From: JBMNIZ01 sp050951405
Lineage (GTDB): Bacteria; Bacillota; DULZ01
Direction: 5' to 3'
Length of the DNA: 64,000 bases
NCBI GenBank assembly: GCA_050951405.1
Contig: JBMNIZ010000014.1
Coordinates: 124,001 to 188,000 of the forward strand
This document shows positions 44,772-55,195 of this stretch, one piece after another. The notes under the pieces were generated by a model. The model searched no databases. It was not told where the DNA came from and was given only the letters and a program-made list of their open reading frames with translations. Position 1 is the stretch's first letter. Each line of letters opens with the position of its first letter. The position numbers were made by a program, and so were the translations under genes.

Positions 44772-47461
44772 ATGACTTTATTGAAGGTAAAAATCAACGG
44801 TGCAACTTATTGGGCCCAGGAAGGAATCAGTATTTTGGAGTTGGCCGAAGCCAACGGAATTCATATTCCCAGCTTGTGCTACGAAAAGGGCTGAGTATCA
44901 GGGGATCTTGTCGTTTGTGCGTGGTAGAAGTCAAGGGATTGCCAAAACTCCCGGCTTCCTGTGCCACACCGGTGAGGGATGGGATGGAAATCCTTACGGA
45001 ATCGGAAAGAGTGGTTGAAGCCAGGCAGGAAATTTTGCGCTTGCTTCTAGCCAATCATGATGTGCGATGTTTAACTTGTCCGAGAAACGGGGACTGTCGT
45101 TTACAGGATTATTGTTATCGTTATCGGGTGGAGGCTACCTCTTACCAAGGAAAAAAGAAGCATTATCCCATAGATTATTCCAACCCTTTTTTTATTCGGG
45201 ACTACAGCAAGTGTATTCTCTGCGGCAAATGTGTGGATATTTGCCGGGAAATTAACGGGGCTTATGTTTACGATTTCATGGAAAGGGGTTTTGATGCTAA
45301 GGTTACCTCCGCCTATGATATGAATCTGCAGGATACAACCTGTACTTTTTGCGGCATGTGTGTGCAGGTTTGTCCGGTGGCCGCATTGGTGGAAAAATCC
45401 GTTCTCTGGGCCGGGCGCCCCTGGGAAATAAAAAAGGTGACCACAACTTGCTCTTACTGCGGGGTAGGCTGTCAGTTTCAATTAAAAGTGCTTGGAGATC
45501 GCATCGTGGGAGTGGCTAAAGATGAATCCGGGTCCAATCGGGGACATCTTTGCGTGAAAGGCCAGTTCGGCTGGGATTATGTGCATTCTCCCGAGCGACT
45601 GCAGAGCCCCCTTCTCAGAAAAAACGGCGTTTTGAAAGCGGTTTCCTGGGAAGAAGCTCTCCGCTATACGGCCAAACGTTTATTGGAGATTAAAGAAAAA
45701 TATGGCGGCCGGGCCCTGGCCGGTCTGGCTTCTGCCAAATGCACCAATGAGGAAAACTATCTCTTTCAGAAATTAATGCGGGGAATTTTGGAGACAAATC
45801 ATGTGGATCACTGTGCCCGCCTCTGACACAGCTCCACCGTAGCTGGTCTGGCTACTTCTTTTGGCAGCGGAGCAATGACCAATTCCATCAATGAGCTCCT
45901 GGAGACGGAAGTGATTTTTCTGATTGGAGCCAATACTACGGAAGCTCACCCGGTAACCGGCTATCGCATTAAACAGGCGGTGAAAGACGGAGCCAAATTG
46001 ATCGTGGCTGACCCCCGGCAAATTGAATTGGTACGCTATGCAGACATCTGGTTAAGGCACCGGCCGGGCAGCGATTTGGCTTTGCTTAACGGGATGGCCC
46101 ATATCATTTTGAGAGAAGGCAGATGGAATCGAGAGTTCGTACAGGGCAGGACAGAGGGATTTGAAGAATGGAGGGAAAGCATCGAGGAATATACCCCGGA
46201 TCGGGTAGCGGAAATTACCGGTCTTTCTGTGCGGCAGATTCAGGAGGCAGCTCGACTGTACTCGGGAGCGGGAAAAGCGGCCATCGTCTACGCCATGGGA
46301 ATCACCCAGAAAGTTACGGGGACTTTTAATGTGATGGCCATCGCCAATCTGGCCATGCTCTGCGGTCAGGTGGGGCGCCGGGGGACGGGCGTTTACCCTT
46401 TGCGAGGGCAAAATAATGTTCAAGGAGCCTGTGATATGGGCTGCCTGCCTAATTATTTTCCTTCTTACCAGCCGGTGGAAGACGAAAGTGCAAGGGCAAA
46501 ATTTGAAGATGCCTGGGGAGTAGAATTGCCCTCCTGGGAAGGTTTAACCTTAACAGAGATCTTTCGGGCCGCCCGCCGCGGGGAAATCAAAGGGCTGTAT
46601 ATTATGGGTGAAAATCCGGTGCTGTCTGATCCGGACTCCACCCGGGTGGAAGAGGCGCTGCGGAGTCTGGATTTATTGGTGGTGCAGGACATTTTCTTGA
46701 CGGAAACCGCCCGTTTGGCCCATGTGGTCCTACCTGGAGTCACTTTTGCTGAGAAGGAAGGTACTTTTACCAATACTGAACGGAGGGTGCAGAGAGTACG
46801 CTGCTGTATTCCGCCTTTGCCGGGCACCAAGACCGATCTGATAATCATTCAAGAATTGGCCAGCTGTTTGGGAGCTTCGTGGAAGGAAATGAATGCAGCA
46901 GAGGTGATGGAGGAAATAGCCAAGCTTAACCCCTTATACGGGGGTATTAGCCACCGGCGACTGGATGAGGAGGGGGGAATCCAATGGCCTTGTCCTCATT
47001 CAGGGCATCCGGGAACAGAATATTTGCATGCAGACCGTTTTAGCCGGGGTAAGGGAAAATTCCACGTGACCCACTACCTTCCTCCCGCAGAAGTGCCGGA
47101 TGATGAATATCCTTTCTGGCTGATAACCGGCCGCATGCTGTATCAGTTTCATACCGGTACCATGAGCCGCCGGACAGCTTTGGAAGAAATACATGGAGAA
47201 GAGTTGGCCATGCTTCATCCCCAGGATGCGCGCCAATATGGGATTAATGATGACCAAATCATCAAGGTTATTTCCAGGCGGGGTCAGATAGAAACCAAAG
47301 TGCAGCTCACCGACCATGTTCCCCGGGGGACTCTATTCATGACTTTTCACTTTGGGGAAACTCCTACTAATCGCTTGACCAACCCGGCAACAGATCCCCT
47401 GTGCCGGATTCCCGAATTAAAGGCTTGTGCCATCAAAATAGAACCGGCGGTATTTTCCTGA
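44772..47461 (+). CDS. fdhA: Formate dehydrogenase alpha subunit, selenocysteine-containing, one frameshift
   Basis: About 896 residues, close to Moorella FdhA. ATG 44772 follows AAGGGGAG. An N-terminal [2Fe-2S] domain is broken after CYEKG: one base is missing near 44888-44891, and the next frame continues LSIRGSCRLCVVEVKG. Then come a His-Cys [4Fe-4S] site (VRCLTCPRNGDCRLQDYC), two ferredoxin sites (CILCGKCVDIC, CTFCGMCVQVC), CSYCGVGC, and the molybdopterin domains. At 45824-45826 the in-frame TGA falls in VDHCARL-U-HSSTVAGL, the known selenocysteine position, and a SECIS hairpin follows. The rest runs without break to 47461. It oxidises formate or reduces CO2 together with the NuoE/F-like subunits. 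Confidence 0.92.
45831..45873 (+). promoter_or_regulatory. Bacterial SECIS element in fdhA
   Basis: GTAGC (45839-45843) and GCTAC (45851-45855) close the loop TGGTCTG, which contains the GGTC apex known from E. coli fdhF. An outer GCTCC/GGAGC helix (45831-45835, 45869-45873) can extend it. It begins a few bases after the TGA at 45824-45826 and would recruit SelB with selenocysteyl-tRNA. Confidence 0.85.
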
Positions 47462-47549
47462 GCAACGCCCTTCTGGTTGTATGGTTTCTAACGGATCATC
47501 ACATAATACAATTAAAGGGATTTTAATACGCTGAAGAGGGGTGTTGCAG

Positions 47550-47930
47550 ATGATGGACCACCGGAGAAGTAATTTTACCGGGGAGCAAAAGCTCAGGGCC
47601 ATGCGGGAAGCCGATTATCCCGGAGGAGTGGTGGTGGATCCGGTACCGATTACGGAAGGAGAGGAAATAACTGTTCTCTATTACGGACTCTTAGCACAAA
47701 GTGGGGCCGATCAGATTTGGATGCGAGTGGGATATGGTTCTAATGACCGGTGGCAGGATATCAAGGATTTCCGCATGGAAAGGACAGCAAACGGCTGGGT
47801 CAAAACTTTTCCGATAACCAATGCCGGCCGCCTGAATATTTGTTTCAAGGACAGTGCTAACAACTGGGACAACAATAATGGACTCAATTGGAGCTGGGGG
47901 ATTCATGGAGGAAAACAACATTTTCACTAA
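47550..47930 (+). CDS. Carbohydrate-binding protein, CBM25-like
   Basis: 126 residues from ATG 47550 behind GAAGAGGGGTG. The core is a single beta-rich module: PGGVVVDPVPITEGEEITVLYYG, ADQIWMRVGYG, and ending NICFKDSANNWDNNNGLNWSWG, which matches starch-binding family 25 modules. There is no signal peptide and no catalytic domain, so it would act inside the cell. It stands ahead of glycogen-type genes, and may help to place their enzymes on the polymer. Confidence 0.78.
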   Translation: MMDHRRSNFTGEQKLRAMREADYPGGVVVDPVPITEGEEITVLYYGLLAQSGADQIWMRVGYGSNDRWQDIKDFRMERTANGWVKTFPITNAGRLNICFKDSANNWDNNNGLNWSWGIHGGKQHFH

Positions 47931-47940
47931 ACGCCTGGTG

Positions 47941-47974
47941 AAGCGCCGATCTGACGGCGCTTTCCCTTTCTTTT
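47941..47974 (+). terminator. Intrinsic terminator after the CBM25-like gene
   Basis: AAGCGCCG (47941-47948) pairs with CGGCGCTT (47955-47962), followed by a T-rich stretch TCCCTTTCTTTT. Confidence 0.75.
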
Positions 47975-48052
47975 ACGGTGGATAGAAAAGCGGAGTCTTA
48001 GAAAGAATATAACTGGGAAAGGAGCAGTATTGTCTGGAAAGGAGATCAGATC

Positions 48053-49312
48053 GTGCGCGTCTTAATGCTTTCCTGGGAATATCCCCCTTACTCCGTAGGT
48101 GGACTGGCCCGACATGTGGAGGATTTGGCAGAAACTATGGTAAAGCAGAATTGTTCCGTTCATGTGCTCACCACCGGCTCTGCTGAACTGCCTGCCAAGG
48201 AAAACCGCAATGGAGTTCTAGTACACCGAGTGCAAGCTTATAATCTAAATACTCCTGATTTTTTAACTTGGGTGATGCAATTAAACCTGGCTTTTCTGGA
48301 AAGAGCCATCGAAATTATGAGCCGAGAGGGTCTTTTCCAGATAATTCACGCCCATGATTGGCTGGTGGCCTATTGCGGCAAAGCCTTAAAACATGCTTAT
48401 CAGCGGCCTTTAGTGGCAACCATTCATGCCACGGAAGCCGGCCGCAATCAAGGTTTACATAACGAGCAGCAAAGGTATATCAGCAGTGTGGAATGGTGGC
48501 TTACTTATGAAGCATGGCGGGTGATCGTCTGCAGCCAATATATGTTCCGTGAAGTTCGCCAGCTTTTTCAACTGCCGGAAGATAAAATAGTGGTAATACC
48601 CAATGGTGTGCGCCCGGAAAAACTGCAGAAAGCTTTCCCTGATCCGGAGATCCAACGAATGGTAAAAGCTGAGGAGGAAATTATTTTTTTTATCGGGCGT
48701 TTAGTCCGGGAAAAAGGAGTACAGGTCTTGCTGCATGCTATGCCCGCCGTTTTAGCAGCCAGGCCCAAGAGCAAGTTGATCATTGCCGGCACAGGACCAA
48801 TGCAAGAGGAACTGCGTTCTTTGTCAGACCGGCTTGGCATCCGCTCCCGGGTATATTTTGCCGGCTATGTGGATGATATAGCAAAGAATTTCTTTTACAA
48901 AAAAGCGCGGGTGGCGGTTTTCCCCAGTCTCTATGAGCCTTTTGGCATTGTAGCTTTAGAAGCTATGGCTGCGGGAGTTCCGGTGGTGGTGGCTGATACA
49001 GGCGGCCTGGCGGAAATTGTCACCCACCGGGAAAACGGCCTTAAAGCATATCCTGCTGATGTTTCATCTCTAGCTTCCAATATCATCGAACTGCTAAGGG
49101 ATGAAAGGTTGAGAGATGAAATTCGTCGCCGGGCAGGGGAATTGATACGAAAACAATATAGCTGGGATCTTATTTGCCGGAATACAGTGGATGTATATAA
49201 AAAGGTCTGGGAGGAGTATGCAGGGAGCAGTTGGCCCACCAGCAAAGGCTCTTTGGGAAAGGCCGTGGGCTACTGCCGCTCCTTTTTGCCTGGCAAAGGG
49301 AAGAGGAAATAA
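48053..49312 (+). CDS. Glycosyltransferase family 4 (glycogen synthase-like)
   Basis: 419 residues from GTG 48053. The N-terminal Rossmann domain starts MLSWEYPPYSVGGLARHVEDL, typical of GT4/GT5 polysaccharide synthases, and HAHDWLVAYCGKAL is near residue 100. The C-terminal GT-B domain shows IGRLVREKGVQVLLHAMP, FPSLYEPFGIVALEAMAAGVP and the E-x7-E pattern. With the nucleotidyltransferase, GH57 and DUF4912 genes near it, synthesis of an alpha-glucan is likely. The precise donor is not fixed. Confidence 0.88.
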   Translation: MRVLMLSWEYPPYSVGGLARHVEDLAETMVKQNCSVHVLTTGSAELPAKENRNGVLVHRVQAYNLNTPDFLTWVMQLNLAFLERAIEIMSREGLFQIIHAHDWLVAYCGKALKHAYQRPLVATIHATEAGRNQGLHNEQQRYISSVEWWLTYEAWRVIVCSQYMFREVRQLFQLPEDKIVVIPNGVRPEKLQKAFPDPEIQRMVKAEEEIIFFIGRLVREKGVQVLLHAMPAVLAARPKSKLIIAGTGPMQEELRSLSDRLGIRSRVYFAGYVDDIAKNFFYKKARVAVFPSLYEPFGIVALEAMAAGVPVVVADTGGLAEIVTHRENGLKAYPADVSSLASNIIELLRDERLRDEIRRRAGELIRKQYSWDLICRNTVDVYKKVWEEYAGSSWPTSKGSLGKAVGYCRSFLPGKGKRK

Positions 49313-49399
49313 AAGGGAACCGGCCGTCACCAGAACAAAATCTTTAATTGAGCAAAGGGTTTTGACAGTGAACCAGCATCCAGAAGGGAGGAGCGGTTT

Positions 49400-51883
49400 A
49401 TGAAAGCAATTATCATGGCCGGCGGTGAAGGTTCCAGGCTGCGGCCCTTGACCTGCGACCGCCCCAAACCCTTAGTTCCGGTAGCCAATAAACCGGTGAT
49501 GGAATATGCCATAGAGCTTCTCAAAAAGCACGGTGTGACAGACATCGGTGTTACCCTTCAGTACTTGCCGGAAGCCATTATGGATTACTTTGGCGACGGG
49601 AGTTCCCGGGGAGTCAAGCTCCGTTATTTTGTGGAGGAAATACCTTTAGGAACGGCCGGAAGCGTGAAAAACGCCGAAACTTTTTTGGATGATACTTTTT
49701 TGGTCATCAGCGGGGATGCTCTGACTGACTTTGATCTTTGCCGGGCTTTAGATTTTCACCGGCAAAGGAAAGCCGTAGCTTCTTTGGTTTTGACTACAGT
49801 GGAAAATCCATTGGAATATGGAGTGGTAATCACGGAAGAAGACGGCAGGATCAGGCGGTTTTTGGAGAAACCGGGCTGGGGAGAAGTGTTCAGCGATCAG
49901 GTCAATACGGGGATTTATGTGCTGGAGCCGGCTGTGCTGGAATTAATTCCTTCCAATCAGACCTTTGATTTCAGTAAAGATCTTTTCCCAAAGCTGCTGG
50001 AAATGAAGGAAGCTCTTTTCGCCTGTGTTCTTGAGGGCTACTGGTGTGATATTGGCAATTTGAAACAGTACCAAGAAGCCCATGAAGCGATTCTGGAAGG
50101 AAAGGTAGAAGTAAACTTGGCGGAAACAGACCAAGGTAACGGCATCTGGTTGGGGGCCGGGGTGGAAATACATCCAACAGCCCGTCTGGAGGGGCCGGCC
50201 CTGATTGGCGATTTTTCCCGCATCGGCCCCCACGTGGAGATAAAAGCCTACACGGTATTGGGGAACAATGTGCAGGTTAAAGATTATGCCAGCATTAAGA
50301 AAAGCATCCTTTGGAATGGCTGCTATATCGGGGAAAAAGCTCAACTGCGAGGCACTGTTTTGTGTCAACAAGTGCGAGTGGAGACCGGTGCGGCTGTTTA
50401 TGAAGGCTCAGCCATCGGCGACCGGTCCAAAATTGGCCGGCGCAGTACCATTAAACCGGAGGTAAAGATCTGGCCTCAGAAAGAAGTAGGTCAGGGGGTA
50501 ATCCAGCATAACAGTTTGGTTTGGGGCAGTAAAAACAGGAAAAATCTTTTCGGCAATTGGGGAATTCCGGGCCCGGTCAATTACGAAATAACACCGGAAA
50601 TAGCCGCCAAGATCGGCGCTGCTTTTGGCAGTGCCTTGCCTCTGGGAGAAAAAGTGGCTGTCAGCCATGATGGCAGGAATCCGGTCCAGATGCTGAAAAA
50701 TGCCTTTGTTTCCGGACTGCTGAGCAGTGGTATCCATGTCCGCGATTTGGGCACTCTTCCGGTGCCGGCCCATCGCTATGCGGTGCAGGTTCTCCAAATG
50801 GAGGCTGGAGTTCATTTGAAAAGTGATGATGAAGACCTGAGCAAAATTTGGATCCAATTTGTGGATAAAAAAGGGCATGTCTTAAATCCTAATTGGGAGC
50901 GGAAGATAGAAAACCTGTATGCTAGAGAAGACTTCCGGCGTGCTGGCATAGAGGAAATAGGCCGGCTTTTTCCGGTACCGCATTTTGCAGAGATTTATCG
51001 GGATCATATCTTGAAACAGGTTCATTCCGGCTTAATTCGCCAAAAAAAATATCGCCTGGTTTTAAGTGATCATTCTCCCATCATGTGGGGCATCCTTCCG
51101 GCCCTCTGGGAGGAATTGGGAATAAAGATTGTGCCTTTTGCCCAGTGGGAAGAAGGAAAGTTGCTGACGAAAACTCAAGTTTTCAAGATTTTAAGTGATT
51201 TGGCCCAGGAAGTGGTCAATCAGCAGGCTGCTTTGGGAGCCATTCTCGATCCGCACGGAGAAAAGCTTTACCTGGTAGATGATCGGGGCCAGATCATCGA
51301 TGAAGACTTGTACCTTCTCCTGATGGTTTCTATTATTTTTCAAGCCAACCCGGGCAGCCGGGTGGCAGTGCCGATCACAGCTCCCCAAGCGGTGGAGATC
51401 CTGGCGAAAAGATACGGGGGCCAGGTGATCCGCACGAAAACCAAACCCTCAGCCATTATGGAGGTTGTTGCTGACGAAGAGTTTTCCAGCGGACAGGGCC
51501 GCTATCCCCAGGCTGCCCTGCAGTTTGATGCCCTGCAAGCTTTGTTGAAGATACTGGAATTTTTGGCGGAACATAATCTTTCTCTCTCCCGGCTGCTTCT
51601 GTCCATTCCCCGTGTTTATGTGAATATGGAAATGATGGAATGCCCATGGGAAGCCAAAGGAAAAGTTATGCGGCAGTTGATTGAAGAACACCTATCAGAA
51701 CGAGTGGAATTACTTGATGGCATCAAAATTTACAAAGATCAAGGCTGGGCGCTGGTTCTCCCCGATGCGGATGAACCTTACTATCGGATTTATAGTGAAG
51801 GCTTTTCACAAGAAATGGCCGAAGAATTGACCAGTTTTTATGCGGGCAGGATCAAAAGCATCATCGCCGGTAAAACGGAATAA
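49400..51883 (+). CDS. Fused sugar nucleotidyltransferase / phosphohexomutase-like protein
   Basis: 827 residues. Residues 1-235 are a nucleotidyltransferase domain ([28 protein letters not shown]), 250-365 a left-handed beta-helix of hexapeptide repeats ([20 protein letters not shown]), and about 380-820 a phosphohexomutase-like domain. The mutase active loop, normally TASHNP, reads [10 protein letters not shown] here and lacks the phosphoserine context, so this half may be regulatory rather than catalytic. Relatives are annotated mannose-1-phosphate guanylyltransferase/phosphomannomutase. It likely supplies NDP-sugar for the GT4 neighbour. Confidence 0.85.
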   Translation: MKAIIMAGGEGSRLRPLTCDRPKPLVPVANKPVMEYAIELLKKHGVTDIGVTLQYLPEAIMDYFGDGSSRGVKLRYFVEEIPLGTAGSVKNAETFLDDTFLVISGDALTDFDLCRALDFHRQRKAVASLVLTTVENPLEYGVVITEEDGRIRRFLEKPGWGEVFSDQVNTGIYVLEPAVLELIPSNQTFDFSKDLFPKLLEMKEALFACVLEGYWCDIGNLKQYQEAHEAILEGKVEVNLAETDQGNGIWLGAGVEIHPTARLEGPALIGDFSRIGPHVEIKAYTVLGNNVQVKDYASIKKSILWNGCYIGEKAQLRGTVLCQQVRVETGAAVYEGSAIGDRSKIGRRSTIKPEVKIWPQKEVGQGVIQHNSLVWGSKNRKNLFGNWGIPGPVNYEITPEIAAKIGAAFGSALPLGEKVAVSHDGRNPVQMLKNAFVSGLLSSGIHVRDLGTLPVPAHRYAVQVLQMEAGVHLKSDDEDLSKIWIQFVDKKGHVLNPNWERKIENLYAREDFRRAGIEEIGRLFPVPHFAEIYRDHILKQVHSGLIRQKKYRLVLSDHSPIMWGILPALWEELGIKIVPFAQWEEGKLLTKTQVFKILSDLAQEVVNQQAALGAILDPHGEKLYLVDDRGQIIDEDLYLLLMVSIIFQANPGSRVAVPITAPQAVEILAKRYGGQVIRTKTKPSAIMEVVADEEFSSGQGRYPQAALQFDALQALLKILEFLAEHNLSLSRLLLSIPRVYVNMEMMECPWEAKGKVMRQLIEEHLSERVELLDGIKIYKDQGWALVLPDADEPYYRIYSEGFSQEMAEELTSFYAGRIKSIIAGKTE

Positions 51884-51909
51884 AGAAGCCTGCTTGGCAG
51901 TGTCCGGTT

Positions 51910-53487
51910 TCACTGGTAATACAGGTAATTTGCTTCCGGAAAGATATTATTCTCTTTTTCCAGGCCTTCAAGCCATTTTTCATCCAGCTTGTCATTTTTC
52001 AGGCTGTGGTAGATCTGGTTCAGGTTGGCAAGGTGGGTGATGGTGCGTTTTTTAGCATATTCCACCATGGTTCCGGTTTTCATGATGAAGGCCCAGTCAC
52101 TGCTTTGAGCCAGCAACAGTTCCCTCACCGCCTGCCGGAGAGCTCTTTTCTTGTTTCCTGAAAATCCGGCAAAGTCCCGGCTCAGTTCTTCCAAGCGACG
52201 GGCTCCCTGGTGCAGGTGGCGGTAAATCCAATCATTGGAACCTTCTAGCCAGACATCGTTATAACCGTGGGCTCCCCAACTGGACAGGCAGGGAGTTGCG
52301 GGTTGTAAAGAGGGATGCCTTTCCAGGTATTCTGTAGGGGTGATGGTTTCCAGCACCCTTTGGTCAAAATAGATTTTCCGGAAGAGAAATTCCAGCCACT
52401 GGGGGCCTTCGAACCACCAGTGACCAAATAACTCGGCGTCATAAGGGGAGACAATTAAAGGAGGCCGGTCCATCACCCCGGCCAGATATTCGATCTGTCT
52501 TTCCCGGTTAAACATAAAGTTGCCTGCATGGATAGCTGCTTTTTCTTTCGCCCAATCCGGGCGGTAAGGTTCCTTCCAATCGGTTTTTCCGGTAATCCGG
52601 TAATATTTAAAGCCGGTGTCAGTGCGAAGGCCGCTGGGATGGATATAGTCTTTAATATAATCAAAATCCAGGTCATATCCGATATCCCGGTAGAATTCCC
52701 GATAGTCAGGGTCTCCTGGATATCCTTCCGTAGAACTCCAGACTTGTTTAGAAGACTCGATGTCTCGGCCAAAAGCCGCCACTCCCGAAGGGCAGCGAAT
52801 CGGAGCATAAATGCCGTAGCGGGGTCTGGGCTCGGCAAAGAGCAGTCCGTGAGTATCTAGAAAGAAATACTGAAGACCGTGCTCTTTTAAGATCTCATCG
52901 TGGCCTGGCATATAGCCGCATTCCGGCAGCCACATGCCCCGGGGAGCTCTGCCGAAATATTCTGCATAGAGATTGACCGCATGGGCTATTTGGGCTACGA
53001 TTGCGGAAGGATTTATATCCAAAAGGGGGAAATATCCGTGAGTTCCTGCGGAGACAATGACTTCGACTTTTCCTAGATCTTGAAATTTCTTAAATGCCTG
53101 TACCAAACGACCATTGTATTTCTCATATAGTTTTTTGTCCTCATGCAACTTGGCATAGTACATTTGGGCGACGGAGTGAAAGCAGGGTTCCTTCTTCGTT
53201 CTTTCCAGTTCTTTTTCGCTTAATTCCAAAGCTTTTTTTAGATATTTCAAGTAACGTTCTTGGAGGAGGTCGTCACTTAACATGGTCATCAAGGGAGGGC
53301 TGAGAGAAAGAGTTAGGCGAAAATCTACCCGATCCTCAATAAGTTTTTCCATAATCCGGATTAAGGGGATGTAGGTTTCTGTAATAGCTTCATGGAGCCA
53401 TTTTTCTTCCAGGTAATCCTCTCGGTCCAGATGGCGCACATAAGGAAGATGCGCATGCAGCACTATGGCCAGATATCCTTTCTTCAC
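51910..53487 (-). CDS. GH57 family 1,4-alpha-glucan branching enzyme-like protein
   Basis: 525 residues, minus strand. The GH57 barrel begins YLAIVLHAHLPYVRH; RGMWLPECGYMPGHDEIL carries the expected nucleophile glutamate, and IVSPYDAELFGHWWFEGPQW the acid/base aspartate. The C-terminal DUF1957-type helical domain (about 420-525) is present. GH57 branching enzymes make alpha-1,6 links in glycogen. It overlaps the upstream DUF4912 gene by 4 bp and converges on the nucleotidyltransferase gene with only 26 bp between their stops. Confidence 0.9.
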   Translation of the reverse strand: MKKGYLAIVLHAHLPYVRHLDREDYLEEKWLHEAITETYIPLIRIMEKLIEDRVDFRLTLSLSPPLMTMLSDDLLQERYLKYLKKALELSEKELERTKKEPCFHSVAQMYYAKLHEDKKLYEKYNGRLVQAFKKFQDLGKVEVIVSAGTHGYFPLLDINPSAIVAQIAHAVNLYAEYFGRAPRGMWLPECGYMPGHDEILKEHGLQYFFLDTHGLLFAEPRPRYGIYAPIRCPSGVAAFGRDIESSKQVWSSTEGYPGDPDYREFYRDIGYDLDFDYIKDYIHPSGLRTDTGFKYYRITGKTDWKEPYRPDWAKEKAAIHAGNFMFNRERQIEYLAGVMDRPPLIVSPYDAELFGHWWFEGPQWLEFLFRKIYFDQRVLETITPTEYLERHPSLQPATPCLSSWGAHGYNDVWLEGSNDWIYRHLHQGARRLEELSRDFAGFSGNKKRALRQAVRELLLAQSSDWAFIMKTGTMVEYAKKRTITHLANLNQIYHSLKNDKLDEKWLEGLEKENNIFPEANYLYYQ

Positions 53488-54131
53488 TGTTTTTCCTCCT
53501 TCTTCACTGCATTTAAAAGGCCCGGGGCCCAGGAACTGAGATGCTGGTATTTGCCCGGCAGGGCGCCGGAGAAGTCCTTGGCCAGGGAAGACCAGACCGC
53601 CTCCAGGGGAGGCCAGTCAGCATCGATGGTCGGAGAAATGTCATCCGGAGGAGTGGTGACCCGGTTGGATTGTGCTAAAGGGAAAAAACGGCCATCGGGG
53701 AAGATCCTTCCCAGCTCAATAACATAGGTAGCCCGTGGCTTGCCGGTCTTGATATACCAGCTTTGCGCCCAATCATTGATGCCCACATCAAATTGGGCTT
53801 CTTCCGGGCTCCCGGTATTTTCATAGATTCTTAATACAGGCTGAGATCTGCTCCAGGCCTCCCGTTCACCGGTTCGCCGGTCAAAATCTCTTTTTGTCTG
53901 TTGGGAAATTTCCCAGTAAGCAAAGAGCCAGTAGGGATCTTTGACCATGACCACTATTTCATCGGTATCATATTTTTCTGGCAGCTCCGGCGTTATTTCC
54001 TTGGAGATTTCTAAATTTATTACGGGCTTTCTTAATTTTTGGCTTCTTCTTTGGAAACGGCCGGTTTTAAAGCTGGTATACCACAAGAAAAGGGCCAGTA
54101 GCAGGAAAAGAGTGGCAATCAGCAGAAGCAT
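53484..54131 (-). CDS. DUF4912 domain protein with N-terminal membrane helix
   Basis: 215 residues. One membrane segment at about 2-18 (LLLIATLFLLLALFLWY), a basic linker, then the DUF4912 domain (about 55-200): DEIVVMVKDPYWLFAYWEIS and YVIELGRIFPDGRFFPLAQS. Domain function is unknown, but it recurs beside GH57 branching enzymes, as here. The stop overlaps the GH57 start, so they form one operon. Confidence 0.85.
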   Translation of the reverse strand: MLLLIATLFLLLALFLWYTSFKTGRFQRRSQKLRKPVINLEISKEITPELPEKYDTDEIVVMVKDPYWLFAYWEISQQTKRDFDRRTGEREAWSRSQPVLRIYENTGSPEEAQFDVGINDWAQSWYIKTGKPRATYVIELGRIFPDGRFFPLAQSNRVTTPPDDISPTIDADWPPLEAVWSSLAKDFSGALPGKYQHLSSWAPGLLNAVKKEEKQ

Positions 54132-54310
54132 GGTCCTTTACTCCTTTTGCATATCTATGTGCCTAGCCATGTGAATATTTACTTTCGCCGGTAGGATATT
54201 GGTGGACTGCTGTTTTAACCTTATATTAGTATAACCAGAAGGATGCGCATTATTTAGCTCCCGGCTGAGTTTCTGCAATTTCCGCAAGCGGGGAAAAAGA
54301 GGAAATTGTT

Positions 54311-54339
54311 TTGCCTTTCCGTTGATCAGCTTATATACT
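54311..54339 (+). promoter_or_regulatory. Probable promoter of the CPBP protease gene
   Basis: TTGCCT (54311-54316) and TATACT (54334-54339) with a 17-bp spacer, 31 bp before the ATG at 54371. It lies in the 239-bp space between divergent genes; no other gene is seen there. Confidence 0.5.
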
Positions 54340-54370
54340 AATAGTCACAGAGAGGAGAAGATGGGCGATT

Positions 54371-55081
54371 ATGGTGGACCAAAAATCAAGCTTACCAGCC
54401 TGGAAATTAGAGGAAAGCCTGGCCATTCTTGTTTTCATTTTTCTGATCAACAATTTCTTAGCTTTTCTGCTCAAGTCCTTAGGTTTTTTTAAATTACCCC
54501 CTCTAGCTTATTTTAGTATTACCAATCTACTGCAAACAGCATCAATTCTTTTTTTCGTTTGGCTAGTTGTTTTTGTCAAATATAAGCAAGATTGGTCGGC
54601 TCTGGGTTTGGGACCGGCCGGCTGGCAAAGAGCCTTTAAACAGGGATTGTGGGCTGGATTGGGAATTTTTTTTGTTGTGGCTTGGGCTGGGGCTTTTTTG
54701 GAGAGACTGTTCCCCGTATCGGCGGAACTGCAGCCTTTTGCGCGAATGGTGCTGGAGGCGGAAACAGGATCGGAGATGTTTTTGCTCTTTTTTTTGGGAG
54801 CCGTATTGGCTCCCTTGGGAGAGGAAGTTTATTTCCGGGGTTTTCTTTATCCTTCTTTAAAGAGACATCTGGGTATTTTTGGTGGTATAGTTGTTTCAGG
54901 GATGGTTTTTGGCATGCTCCATTTTGACCTTTTCAGATTCTTTCCCTTGGCCCTGGGCGGTATTGGCCTGGCCTTTCTTTATGAAAAAACCCGTTCCTTG
55001 TACAGTTGTATTGCAGCTCATGGTCTCTGGAATTTTGTCATGCTCCTGCTACTTCTCTTGACTCGTCAGTCTCTTGCCTAG
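54371..55081 (+). CDS. CPBP family intramembrane metalloprotease
   Basis: 236 residues with about six to seven membrane segments. The CPBP/Abi motifs are present: GEEVYFRGFLYPSLKR (EExxxR), GMVFGMLHFDLFRFFPLALGGIGL and SLYSCIAAHGLWNF with the metal-binding histidines. Members include Rce1-like proteases and bacteriocin-immunity proteins. No bacteriocin genes are near. Target unknown. Confidence 0.88.
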   Translation: MVDQKSSLPAWKLEESLAILVFIFLINNFLAFLLKSLGFFKLPPLAYFSITNLLQTASILFFVWLVVFVKYKQDWSALGLGPAGWQRAFKQGLWAGLGIFFVVAWAGAFLERLFPVSAELQPFARMVLEAETGSEMFLLFFLGAVLAPLGEEVYFRGFLYPSLKRHLGIFGGIVVSGMVFGMLHFDLFRFFPLALGGIGLAFLYEKTRSLYSCIAAHGLWNFVMLLLLLLTRQSLA

Positions 55082-55195
55082 CGGCAATCATGCCGCTTTA
55101 GCTTTTTGGAAATACAGGTGGAATGGGGCAAGCTTTCTACGCATATCAATGGGACTAGTAGTAGGCAGTTTTTTGCCGCAAGGAGGTCAGGCAAA

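Noticed and set aside
45824..45826. TGA read as a nonsense mutation in fdhA
   Set aside because: It sits at the known selenocysteine position and has a SECIS hairpin with a GGTC loop.
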